Below are positions 10,331 through 18,150 of a DNA stretch of 56,728 bases, piece by piece. The notes under the pieces were generated by a model that was not told the origin of the DNA, did no database searches, and was given only the letters and a program-made list of their open reading frames with translations. This stretch comes from Nonomuraea zeae (lineage in GTDB: Bacteria; Actinomycetota; Actinomycetes; Streptosporangiales; Streptosporangiaceae), in NCBI RefSeq assembly GCF_005889725.1, contig NZ_VCKX01000045.1, positions 1 to 56,728 on the forward strand, written 5' to 3'. Position numbers and translations under genes: made by a program. The first letter of the stretch is position 1; every line of letters starts with the position of its first letter.

Positions 10331-11438
10331 GCGACTTGCGGAAGCCGTCGAGCACGTCCTGCCGCAGCAGGTGCCCGAACCCGGCCTGCACCAGCCGCAT
10401 CCCCAGCGCGCGCGGCTCGATCCCGAGCGCCTCGGCGGTGTCGCGCAGGCTCCAGTCATGCGCGGCCAGCTCGCTCAGCAGGTGGCCGCGCCTGGTCTGC
10501 GCCACCGACAGCCGGAACGTCTTCAGGTACGCCAGCCGCCCGTCCGCGTCGGTGATCGTCTCGCCGATGTGGTTCTCGGCCTTCCGCTCGAACGAGGGCA
10601 GGAACCGGCTCAGCGTGAACCGGCCCATCCGGTAGACCTCCTCCACTCGCGCGGGAGCGCGGAGGAGGGCGGCGGCCATCACCGAGTCGTGGAACTCGGC
10701 CCACTCCTCCTCCCGCCGCTCGGCCTGGGCCCGCAGGTCGGCCAGCGAGGAGACCGCGGCGTCGTCGATCACGGCGGGGAAGTCCCTGGCCGGGTAGAAC
10801 AGGGCATAGTCGTGGACCAGCTCTCCGTACAGGTCCCGGATGAGCGTCGGGTGCAGGGCTCGGTAGTCCTCCGGGTGCGGCACCACGAAGGCGCTGGCCA
10901 GCGAGTCGCTCGCGTACAGCAGCAGGCCGCACTGCCCCGGGTAGATCTCGAACACCTTGAGCGCGTCGTCGAGCCCCCGCACCTGCGCGCCCGAGTAGGC
11001 GTCCTCGGCCCTGGGCGACAGGCCGTGGTTGATCGCCTGGCGCGACCACTCATCCCACGCGATCACCGGGCCGCCGAAGTGCAGCGCGAGGAAGCCCTCC
11101 ACGGCCAGGTGCAGCGGCAGGAACCTGAGCCGGTTCCGGTCCACGCGCCGGGCCATCCTGTGCCGGTTCCTGACACCCATGTGGCGCAGCGGCTGCCCGA
11201 GCTGCGTGCCGTACGCGGCGGCCGGGGTGCCGTCGTCGCTCCACGACGCGACGAAGGCGTGCGGCACGTACGCGGTGTAGACGGTGTCGTCCGGCAGCGA
11301 CACCATGGTGAGCTCGTCGCCGTACACCTTGGCGTGCAGCCGCAGGTCCTCGACGGGCGTGCGGCGCACGAGCGGCACCAGGCGCAGCGCGCCCCAGGTC
11401 TGCGCGGGCCGCGTGTCGAGCCCGCTGAAGTCGATCAT
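10275..11438 (-). CDS. Protein with C-terminal HTH, coupled to the TROVE/vWA-like gene (ARPP-like, unproven)
   Basis: A 387-residue protein starting at ATG 11438, which overlaps the upstream stop codon as ATGA and so is translationally coupled. The N-terminal part begins MIDFSGLDTRPAQTWGALRL. I associate this with the ARPP-type domains of prokaryotic conflict operons, but from memory and with low certainty. About 50 residues near the C-terminus look like a Fis/HTH_8-type helix-turn-helix: HDWSLRDTAEALGIEPRALG. No enzymatic motif was recognised. The HTH could bind DNA or RNA, and co-expression with a putative RNA-binding TROVE/vWA protein suggests a joint function. The 3' end overlaps the convergent membrane-protein gene by 56 bp. 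Confidence 0.75.
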   Translation of the reverse strand: MIDFSGLDTRPAQTWGALRLVPLVRRTPVEDLRLHAKVYGDELTMVSLPDDTVYTAYVPHAFVASWSDDGTPAAAYGTQLGQPLRHMGVRNRHRMARRVDRNRLRFLPLHLAVEGFLALHFGGPVIAWDEWSRQAINHGLSPRAEDAYSGAQVRGLDDALKVFEIYPGQCGLLLYASDSLASAFVVPHPEDYRALHPTLIRDLYGELVHDYALFYPARDFPAVIDDAAVSSLADLRAQAERREEEWAEFHDSVMAAALLRAPARVEEVYRMGRFTLSRFLPSFERKAENHIGETITDADGRLAYLKTFRLSVAQTRRGHLLSELAAHDWSLRDTAEALGIEPRALGMRLVQAGFGHLLRQDVLDGFRKSLSERSRRTRRDGAASPPA

Positions 11439-12856
11439 CGCTCGTCCGTCCCCTGCCCCGCAGCCTGTCCGTCGTCCAGCAGCGCCGCCCGGTCCGCCAG
11501 GTACGCGCGCAGCTCCCCGAGCCCCGTGCGCCCCTCCGCGAACTTGGCCAGCTCCACCAGCGCCGGCAGGTCCTCGACGTCGCGGATGCCCGCCGTCGGC
11601 ACCATCGCGGACAGCCGGCGCACGTCGAACTCGTCGGCGTCGTACACCGGGTTCAGGTGCACGATGCCGACCTCGCCGCCGGGGTCGAGCTTGCGCCGCC
11701 AGACGCGCAGCACCTCGCCCGCCAGCCCGGGCGGCGCGTTGTCCCAGCCGTCGGAGACGATGACGAGCAGGTCCGGACGGTGTTCGAGCGCGTCGATGAT
11801 CCGCCGCCCGAGCGGCGTGGGCCCGGACGGGCGCGCCTGGAGCGGGTCGGTCCGGCGCGACAGCCACAGGCCGCGGTAGGAGCCGGCCAGCGCCTCCAGC
11901 AGGTAGTGGCAGGCCAGCGCGACCGCCAGCGGCCGGCGGCGCTTCACCGGCGAGCCGAAGGAGGAGAAGCTGTCGTCGAGCACCGCGACGACCCTCCCCC
12001 ACGTGCCCGCCCGCGATCCGGCCGTCCTGGCCGCCGCCGAGCGCAGCGCCCCCACCAGCTCGGCCCGTCGCCGCGTGCGCACGTCCGCGGGCCGCGACAG
12101 CACGTACGAGGCCACCCTGACCAGCGGCAGCGCGGCCATGTCCGCCTCGGTGCGCACGCCGGCCCGGTCGGCGGACTCCGTCAGGCGCAGCCGCTCCAGC
12201 CTGGTCAGCCTGGGCGCGATGCGGTCGAGGAAGGTCTCCCGGCCGATCCCGTGGCGGGCGGCGAAGCCCTCGGCGACGGTGTACGGGAGGTCGTACAGGG
12301 CGGTCTTGTCATAGTGCGCGCGGCGCCACGCCTCCAGGACGGGCGTCTCGTAACGGGCGCGGCTGAACGGCTCGAACAGGAAGGCGCCCAGCTCGCCGGC
12401 CGGCCGCAGGTGGGCGTGCCGCACCGCCGACTTCAGCGCCGAGCGGTACTTCACCGCGTCGAACGCCAGGTCGGGCCGCGCGGCCAGCCAGTCGCGGATC
12501 AGCGCCCTGGTACGCCGGTTGTTGACGCCGTCGTGCCGCAGCCGGCGGAAGAGCCGGTAGACCCTGGGCGGGCTCATCCTGGCCAGCCGCCTGGCGATCA
12601 ACCGCCCGTCGCCCTGGCCGGGGTGGCTGAGCAGGGTGGCGATGATCAGGGCGGCGTTGTGGTCGTTGATGTCGAGCGCCAGCGTCGCCGCGTACAGGTC
12701 GGGGTAGTTGCCGTGGATGTAGCGGTGCAGGAAGTCGAGGGAGAGCCGCTGCTCGCCGGCCGCGCTGTGGAACTCGCGCTGCCCGGTCGAGGTGATCGCC
12801 GCGTTGGCGAAGAGCAGCACGTCCTCGCACTCGATCAGGTCGGTGTAGGTGTCCAT
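11435..12856 (-). CDS. TROVE-like/vWA-domain protein
   Basis: A 473-residue protein. The N-terminal 270 residues are alpha-helical and Arg-rich. Segments such as RVYRLFRRLRHDGVNNRR and FDAVKYRSALKSAVRHAHLR resemble the HEAT-like repeats of TROVE (Ro60) proteins, which ring around structured RNA. The C-terminal part is a von Willebrand A domain with an intact metal site: DDSFS at 294-298 fits DxSxS, and VIVSDGWD supplies a later ligand. The stop overlaps the next start (ATGA at 11435-11438). No Y RNA-like gene or RNA ligase was recognised nearby. The vWA call is firm; the TROVE call rests on visual similarity. Confidence 0.75.
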   Translation of the reverse strand: MDTYTDLIECEDVLLFANAAITSTGQREFHSAAGEQRLSLDFLHRYIHGNYPDLYAATLALDINDHNAALIIATLLSHPGQGDGRLIARRLARMSPPRVYRLFRRLRHDGVNNRRTRALIRDWLAARPDLAFDAVKYRSALKSAVRHAHLRPAGELGAFLFEPFSRARYETPVLEAWRRAHYDKTALYDLPYTVAEGFAARHGIGRETFLDRIAPRLTRLERLRLTESADRAGVRTEADMAALPLVRVASYVLSRPADVRTRRRAELVGALRSAAARTAGSRAGTWGRVVAVLDDSFSSFGSPVKRRRPLAVALACHYLLEALAGSYRGLWLSRRTDPLQARPSGPTPLGRRIIDALEHRPDLLVIVSDGWDNAPPGLAGEVLRVWRRKLDPGGEVGIVHLNPVYDADEFDVRRLSAMVPTAGIRDVEDLPALVELAKFAEGRTGLGELRAYLADRAALLDDGQAAGQGTDER

Positions 12857-12917
12857 CGGCTCCCCCGGATGTCGCGGACTGGCCGGGGAATGGAGGCACG
12901 AGCAGCGAAGAGACGCT

Positions 12918-12990
12918 TTACAGGCGGTTTCCGGAAGTCATGCCGAAGTCCCGCGGCCAGTCTGCTTCCGGACCTTACAGCCGCTTTCCG
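12918..12990 (+). repeat. Pair of 16-bp direct repeats upstream of the ECF operon
   Basis: TTACAGGCGGTTTCCG (12918-12933) recurs as TTACAGCCGCTTTCCG (12975-12990), with 14 of 16 bases identical and 57 bp between the starts. Both lie in the 261-bp gap between the TROVE/vWA start (12856, minus) and the DUF1579-like start (13118, plus). They may be paired protein-binding sites or duplicated promoter elements serving either operon. Confidence 0.5.
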
Positions 12991-13117
12991 TACGGTGCGA
13001 CGGGATTTACCCCCACGGCGCACCCTCCGGAAAAAAGACGGCCGGCTTTGTCGAGACCGCCGTCGCGGCTCCGACAGAGGGGATGAAGGCACCCGCCGAT
13101 CCGATCAGGAGACCGTC

Positions 13118-13534
13118 ATGAACGCGACCACCAGCACCCTGCAGAGCCTCCAGCCCCTGGTCGGCACCTGGGCCGTCGACGGCCCCGGCCTGTCGGGGAC
13201 GGTCCGCTACGAGTGGATGGACGGGGGCGCCTTCCTCGTCCAGCACGTCGATCTCGTCAACGACGGCGAGGTCACCCGCGGTGTCGAATATATCGGCCAC
13301 GACGCGGAGAGCGGTCGGCTGCGCTCGCACTTCTTCGGCAGCGGGGGCGAGATCCTCGAGTACGTCTACGAGCTGTCGGGTGACACCCTGACGATCTGGT
13401 TCGGCGATGTCGGCTCACCCGCCAGATTCATCGGTAAGTTCGACTCTGAGGGCGTCCGCAACACCGGCGCGTGGGAGTGGCCGGGCGGGGGCTACGAGTC
13501 CGGCATGACGCGTGTGGAGGGACCGGCCCGATGA
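13118..13534 (+). CDS. DUF1579/lipocalin-like small protein
   Basis: A 138-residue protein starting at ATG 13118 with AGGAGA five bases upstream. It has the one-domain beta-rich pattern of lipocalin-like/DUF1579 proteins: LQPLVGTWAVDGPGLSG near the start, then VEYIGHDAESGRLRSHFFG and a terminal GAWEWPGGGYESGMTRV. No catalytic residues are evident. The stop overlaps the YCII gene (ATGA), which in turn overlaps the sigma factor, so all three form one coupled operon. Such small proteins often accompany ECF41/42-type sigma genes; the role is unknown. Confidence 0.8.
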   Translation: MNATTSTLQSLQPLVGTWAVDGPGLSGTVRYEWMDGGAFLVQHVDLVNDGEVTRGVEYIGHDAESGRLRSHFFGSGGEILEYVYELSGDTLTIWFGDVGSPARFIGKFDSEGVRNTGAWEWPGGGYESGMTRVEGPAR

Positions 13535-13920
13535 AGTACATGATCATGACGTTCGGCGACGTGTCCGCATGGGACACCCTCGGCCTCGGCGCGGGCGAGG
13601 CGACGTGGTCGGAGGAGGAGGTGGCCGAGCACTTCCGCGCCATGTCGGCCTTCTACGCCGACCTCGCGGACTCCGGGGAGATGGTCACCGGCTACGGGCT
13701 GGCCGACCCCTCGCACGCGATGACCGTGGAGATCCGCGACGGCCGGCCCGTCACCTCCGACGGGCCGTACGCCGAGGCCAAAGAGGTGCTCGCCGGTTTC
13801 GGGGTGATCGACGTGGCCTCGCACGACCGGGCCGTGGAGCTGGCCGCCCGCTTCGCCGGCATCGTACGGACCCGGGTCGAGCTGCGGCCCGTGATGGACG
13901 GCTCGGGTCAGGAGATGTGA
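13531..13920 (+). CDS. YCII-related (DGPF-domain) protein
   Basis: A 129-residue protein of the YCII/DGPF family. It begins MKYMIMTFGD and carries the hallmark VTSDGPYAEAKEVLAGFGVI, a variant of the DGPF signature. I used ATG 13531 rather than an upstream in-frame start because it matches the family N-terminus and overlaps the preceding stop. Members are ferredoxin-fold dimers. They typically sit beside ECF42 sigma factors, as here, where the stop overlaps the sigma start as GTGA. They are thought to be regulatory partners or targets of the sigma factor; the biochemistry is not established. Confidence 0.88.
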   Translation: MKYMIMTFGDVSAWDTLGLGAGEATWSEEEVAEHFRAMSAFYADLADSGEMVTGYGLADPSHAMTVEIRDGRPVTSDGPYAEAKEVLAGFGVIDVASHDRAVELAARFAGIVRTRVELRPVMDGSGQEM

Positions 13921-15170
13921 ACCTGCCCCAGGGGGTCGAGGGCCTGCTGCGCGAGCTGGCGCCACAGGTCCTCGCCGCGCTCACCCGCCGCTACGGCCAT
14001 TTCGACCTCGCCGAGGAGGCCGTGCAGGAGGCGCTGCTCGCCGCCGCGACCCAGTGGCCGGTGCAGGGCGTGCCGGACAACCCGCCGGGCTGGCTGACCA
14101 CCGTCGCCGGGCGCCGCATGACCGACCTGCTGCGCAGCGAGCAGGCCCGCCGCCGGCGGGAGGAGCAGGACGCCGCGCGTACGCCGCCCGCTGAGCTCCT
14201 GGCCCCCGCGGCGGACGCGCCCGCTCCCTCGGGGGACGCGGACGACACGCTCCTGCTGCTCTTCCTGTGCTGTCATCCCGCGATCAATCCGCCCGCGCAG
14301 GTCGCGCTCACCTTACGCGCGGTCGGGGGCCTCACGACCGCCGAGATCGCCCGTGCCCTGCTGTTGCCGGAGCCGACGGTCGCGCAGCGCATCAGCCGCG
14401 CCAAGAAGCGGATCCTGGAGGCGGGCGGCCGGTTCCGGATGCCTGACGACGGGGATCGCGCCCGCCGGCTCGACGTCGTCCTGCACGTCCTGTACCTGAT
14501 CTTCAACGAGGGCTACACGGCCACGGCGGGCGAGTGGCTGCACCGGGGCGAGCTGTGCGGGGAGGCGATCCGCCTGGCCCGCATGGTGCACGGGCTGCTG
14601 CCCGACGTCCCCGAGGCCGGCGGCCTGCTCGCCGAGATGCTGCTCACCGACGCCCGCCGGCCCGCCCGCACCGGCGTGGACGGCGAGCTCGTGCCGCTCG
14701 CCGAGCAGGATCGCGGCCTGTGGGACCGGGCGAAGATCGAGGAGGGCATCGCGCTGCTGACCGGCGTCCTCCCCCGCCGGCGGCCCGGCCCCTACCAGTT
14801 GCAGGCCGCCATCGCCGCCGTGCACGCCGAGGCCGGGCGCTTCGAGGACACCGACTGGGCGCAGATCGTCGCGCTCTACGAGGTGCTCGACCGGCTCGGC
14901 GACAATCCCGTGGTGACGCTGAACCGGGCGGTGGCGGTGGCCATGCTGCGCGGCCCGGCCGCCGGGCTCGCCCTGCTGGAGACGGTGGCCTCCGACAAGC
15001 GGCTGGCCGGCCACCACCGGCTGCCCGCGGTCCGGGCGCACCTGCTGGAGGAGGCGGGCGAGCCGGCGGCGGCCGCGGCCGAATATCGGGCCGCCGCCAG
15101 GAGCACCACCAGCCTGCCCGAACAGCGCTACCTCCTGACCCGCGCCGCCCGCCTCGACCGGCCACGCTGA
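13917..15170 (+). CDS. ECF42-type RNA polymerase sigma factor with C-terminal TPR-like extension
   Basis: A 417-residue protein starting at GTG 13917, overlapping the YCII stop. The sigma-2 region spans about 8-80 (FDLAEEAVQEALLAA, PPGWLTTVAGRRMTDLLR). The sigma-4 region spans about 110-170 (LTTAEIARALLLPEPTVAQRI). A helical extension of about 230 residues follows with SNF/TPR-like repeats, including RAKIEEGIALLTGVLPR and NPVVTLNRAVAVAMLRGP, typical of the ECF42 group. This extension replaces an anti-sigma factor as the control element in this group. The partner YCII gene is directly upstream. A rare TTA codon lies at 14313-14315, so translation may depend on the bldA-type leucyl-tRNA. Confidence 0.92.
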   Translation: MNLPQGVEGLLRELAPQVLAALTRRYGHFDLAEEAVQEALLAAATQWPVQGVPDNPPGWLTTVAGRRMTDLLRSEQARRRREEQDAARTPPAELLAPAADAPAPSGDADDTLLLLFLCCHPAINPPAQVALTLRAVGGLTTAEIARALLLPEPTVAQRISRAKKRILEAGGRFRMPDDGDRARRLDVVLHVLYLIFNEGYTATAGEWLHRGELCGEAIRLARMVHGLLPDVPEAGGLLAEMLLTDARRPARTGVDGELVPLAEQDRGLWDRAKIEEGIALLTGVLPRRRPGPYQLQAAIAAVHAEAGRFEDTDWAQIVALYEVLDRLGDNPVVTLNRAVAVAMLRGPAAGLALLETVASDKRLAGHHRLPAVRAHLLEEAGEPAAAAAEYRAAARSTTSLPEQRYLLTRAARLDRPR

Positions 15171-15207
15171 CGCGGCACTCACCTGCTGCGCCGGGAGGTT
15201 CGGCTGC

Positions 15208-16383
15208 TCAGGCGGCCCCGGCCGCGGCCCGCATCCGGTCGAAGTTCGCCACGTACTGCCGGTAGACGTCCTTGTCGTTGAGCTGCAGCAGCGTCTCGTC
15301 GTTACGCCGCAGCGACGTCTCGTTGTAGTTGTGGCTGCCGGTGAACACCCGGCGCGCGTCGCGCTCGCCGTCGTACGAGCCCTCCACCAGCAGGTACTTG
15401 GAGTGGATGCGCCCGGGCAGCGCGCTGCCCGACCCCAGGGTGGCCAGCTCGACGCGCGGCTGCGCCGTCAGGACGGCCTTGACCTCCTCGTCCATGATCC
15501 CGTACACGATCTGCACCCCGCAGCCGTCGCCCGCCAGGTCGCGCAGCCGCTCGGCGATGGCGATGCGGTAGGTGTCCCACTCGGACATGCCGACCCGGAT
15601 CTTCGTCCCGCCCCGGCAGGAGACCTTGTCCAGGTACTCGACGATGGGATCGCCCTGCGCGCGGGGGAAGAAGTGGGCCCGTACCGAGCCGCCGCGCGAG
15701 CCCGTCTGGACGACGCGGTTGTAGTCCAGGTTCTTCCGCTCGGCCGCCAGGTCGCCGAAGTAGGCGTCGTAGGCGGCGTAGAGCCGCCGGTTGCCGGGCA
15801 GGACGACCGCGTTGTTCCAGTACGTCGTGGAGTTCAGGTCGGTGAGGTTGGCCGAGGACTGCACGACCACGTCGGAGGCCCGGCCCGCCCGCGAGAACAG
15901 GTAGAACTTGTTGTGCTGCCCCTTGTCCCCGATGCAGGCCGCGGTGCCGCCCGACATCGGTCCCGTGCAGACGTGCACCCACGAGTCGCCGGCCGCGTCG
16001 GTCCCCAGCTCGGTCGTGAGCTGGGTGGCGACGGCCGCGCCCCGCGTGTCGCCGTCCAGGATGACCCGCACCTTGACCCCCCGCTGGTGCGCCTTCACCA
16101 GCTCGGCGGCGAACTCCGTGCCGGCCGTGCCCGACATGACGAAGTGCGCGATCTGGATGGTCGCGCCCGCGGGCGTCTGCCGTACCAGCCCGCAGAGCTC
16201 GCGCACGATGGCGGCCGGGTCGCCGCCCACCGGCTCGCTGAACACCGCTCCGGTCACGACCGGCCCGCGCGGGGCGTCGGCACAGGTGGACGCCTGGGCG
16301 GCGGAGGCCGTACCGGCGCCGCTCGCGAGCACGGCGGCGGCCGCGGCGCCCATCGTCAGGACGGACAGGAACTTGCTCGGCAT
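15208..16383 (-). CDS. Secreted phospholipase D-like protein
   Basis: A 391-residue protein starting at ATG 16383 (MPSKFL) with AGGAG seven bases upstream; an in-frame ATG at 16398 is less likely. The signal peptide is about 30 residues (MGAAAAAVLASGAGTASA). It has two HKD-type half-sites. The first is H-N-K in GQHNKFYLFSRAG near 155, with SSANLT after it. The second is H-S-K in GRIHSKYLLVEG near 325, with FTGSHNYNETSLRRNDE after it. The fold cleaves phosphodiesters; the substrate could be phospholipid or nucleic acid. A 143-bp gap separates it from the MotA/MotB-like pair, so it probably has its own promoter. Confidence 0.85.
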   Translation of the reverse strand: MPSKFLSVLTMGAAAAAVLASGAGTASAAQASTCADAPRGPVVTGAVFSEPVGGDPAAIVRELCGLVRQTPAGATIQIAHFVMSGTAGTEFAAELVKAHQRGVKVRVILDGDTRGAAVATQLTTELGTDAAGDSWVHVCTGPMSGGTAACIGDKGQHNKFYLFSRAGRASDVVVQSSANLTDLNSTTYWNNAVVLPGNRRLYAAYDAYFGDLAAERKNLDYNRVVQTGSRGGSVRAHFFPRAQGDPIVEYLDKVSCRGGTKIRVGMSEWDTYRIAIAERLRDLAGDGCGVQIVYGIMDEEVKAVLTAQPRVELATLGSGSALPGRIHSKYLLVEGSYDGERDARRVFTGSHNYNETSLRRNDETLLQLNDKDVYRQYVANFDRMRAAAGAA

Positions 16384-16526
16384 GCCAGAACTCCTCATAC
16401 GTAACGGCCAGCCCGGATCTTGTTTACGGGCAGCCGATATTGATGTTGGAGTCGTCACCTCGGATCGCCGTGACCGCCTGCCGTCGGCGCCCTGAACGAT
16501 CAGCGAACATCTGCTCCCCGCATCCG

Positions 16527-17168
16527 CTACTGAGCGGGGGCCGATCCACCCGCCGAGCGCCCCCGGATCTGGCCGAGCGTGGCGCGGCTCTCCCGGATGT
16601 CGGTGATCAGCACGTACGCGACCAGCAGCAGCCCCAGGCACAGGGCCGCGGCGGCCCACCAGGGGATCTCGGCGAGCAGCAGATAGCCGTCGGCGTCGCT
16701 CAGCGACCTGATCACCATCGTCACCGCGGCGACCGCCACCGTGACCATCAGCCAGCTTCGCAGGCGCGGCAGATTGCCCTTGTTCCACAGCCGGATCCGC
16801 CAGCTCATGAACACGGCGAGCACGCCGAGCAGGGCACAGAACCCGATCAGCCACCAGGGCAGGGCGAAGGCGGTCTGGTCGGCGAACTGCGCCTGCGCCG
16901 TCTTCAGCTCCACCTCGGCCTTCTGCCTGGCCGCCACGGCGGCGTCGAGCTGCTGCTTCAGCTGGGCCACGCTCTGGCGCAGCTCCTGGCGCGTCTCCTG
17001 CCTCGTCTCCTGGCGCGGGGGCGGCGTGGCCGCCTCGGTCGGCAGCATCCGCGCCACGACCGTCAGCATGATCGCGACGAAGGACAGCGCCAGCACGATG
17101 GCCATGAACAGGTCGATGAAGCGCAGGTCGAGCGGTGGCGAGAACGACCTGGCGGGCCGCCTCCTCAC
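16527..17168 (-). CDS. MotB/ExbD-like N-terminus with coiled coil and three further membrane helices
   Basis: A 213-residue protein starting at GTG 17168, overlapping the upstream stop as GTGA. The N-terminus LDLRFIDLFMAIVLALSFVA resembles the single helix of MotB/ExbD/TolR proteins, where an Asp near the start of the helix conducts protons. A short coiled-coil follows (RQETRQETRQELRQSVAQLK and on). Then, instead of a peptidoglycan-binding OmpA domain, there are three more helices: LIGFCALLGVLAVFMSW, LMVTVAVAAVTMVIR and WWAAAALCLGLLLVAYVLI. It is co-transcribed with a MotA/TolQ/ExbB-like protein. A proton-driven stator role is inferred; the architecture is unusual. Confidence 0.72.
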   Translation of the reverse strand: MRRRPARSFSPPLDLRFIDLFMAIVLALSFVAIMLTVVARMLPTEAATPPPRQETRQETRQELRQSVAQLKQQLDAAVAARQKAEVELKTAQAQFADQTAFALPWWLIGFCALLGVLAVFMSWRIRLWNKGNLPRLRSWLMVTVAVAAVTMVIRSLSDADGYLLLAEIPWWAAAALCLGLLLVAYVLITDIRESRATLGQIRGRSAGGSAPAQ

Positions 17169-18028
17169 TGATCCCTCACCAGGGTGTACTTCTGTGGCCG
17201 GCTCTCGGCCGCGCTCAGCCGCTCCACCGCCGTGCGCAACGCGTCGAGGCCCTTGACCAGCTCCTCGGTCCTGCCCCTCGACTGGGCCAGCTCCTGGGTG
17301 AGCCCGTGCATGGCCGGGGCCGCCTGCTTGGCCGGCAGCCGCGCGATGTAGACCAGGAACACCTCGTCGGCCGCCACCACCCCGGTCCGCTCCGCCCGCT
17401 CGACCAGGGCCATCGCCCCGAACGCGAGCACGCTCAGGAACAGCGCGATCAGCGTCACGCCGAACGCCGAGGCCAGCTCGGGCAGCACGTGCTGCTTGAG
17501 CGCGGCGATCAGGACGCCGGGGTCGCCCTTGCTGTCCAGGGCGTTGGAGAACGAGCTGACCATGGCGCCCATCGTCAGCGCCGTGCCGATGAACCCGAAG
17601 ACCGGCAGCGCCCAGATCAGCGCGTGGTCGAGGTGGTGCTTGTTGGCCATCTCGCTCTCGTCCAGCGCGGAGCGGGCGCTCAGCACGGCCTCGCAGTCGT
17701 TCCCGGCCTCCGCCGCCTCCTTGAACAGCCTGAGCCGCCGCCCCACCAGCGTGTCGTCGCTCGGCGTCACGGCCTGGACGTTCGCCACCGCCCGCGCCGT
17801 CGCGGCGCCCTCCCGCCGGATGTCCGGTATGGCGCGGACGATCCTGAGCACCGTGGTCACGAACACCGCGATGATGAGCGTGACCACCACCTCCGCGGCC
17901 ACCGGCGCCGTGGCCGCGCCCACGGACACCAGGAGCGTTTCCACCAATCCGCCCACCATGAGCAGCGCGGAGAGCACCACGCCCACCACGGGCGCGAACA
18001 CCGAGTGACGCCAGCCGTACCTTGACAC
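17165..18028 (-). CDS. MotA/TolQ/ExbB-like proton channel family protein
   Basis: A 287-residue membrane protein starting at GTG 18028; the codon two positions upstream in frame is TGA, so no earlier start exists. Two N-terminal helices (about 10-35 and 45-67) are followed by a cytoplasmic loop. Two more helices form the MotA_TolQ_ExbB core (LPVFGFIGTALTMGAMVSSF near 140 and FGVTLIALFLSVLAFGAM near 188). The C-terminal tail of about 75 residues is helical with a weak coiled coil (TEELVKGLDALRTAVERL). The downstream MotB-like gene overlaps by 4 nt. No flagellar, Tol-Pal or TonB genes are nearby, so the driven machine is unknown. Confidence 0.78.
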   Translation of the reverse strand: MSRYGWRHSVFAPVVGVVLSALLMVGGLVETLLVSVGAATAPVAAEVVVTLIIAVFVTTVLRIVRAIPDIRREGAATARAVANVQAVTPSDDTLVGRRLRLFKEAAEAGNDCEAVLSARSALDESEMANKHHLDHALIWALPVFGFIGTALTMGAMVSSFSNALDSKGDPGVLIAALKQHVLPELASAFGVTLIALFLSVLAFGAMALVERAERTGVVAADEVFLVYIARLPAKQAAPAMHGLTQELAQSRGRTEELVKGLDALRTAVERLSAAESRPQKYTLVRDQ

Positions 18029-18150
18029 CCTTCAACCCCATCCGACACAGGAAATGTCAAAGAACACCTAAGCATACGCAAAGCAATGTTTGGTTACGGA
18101 ACGGAAGGTCTTCCCGATGTACGGCCGCAGGCTTCCGAGGCGCCGGGGGG

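Noticed and set aside
16527..18028. Zorya defence system (ZorA/ZorB)
   Set aside because: The A subunit has only a short tail, the partner lacks the OmpA-like domain of ZorB, and no ZorC/D/E-like genes are adjacent.
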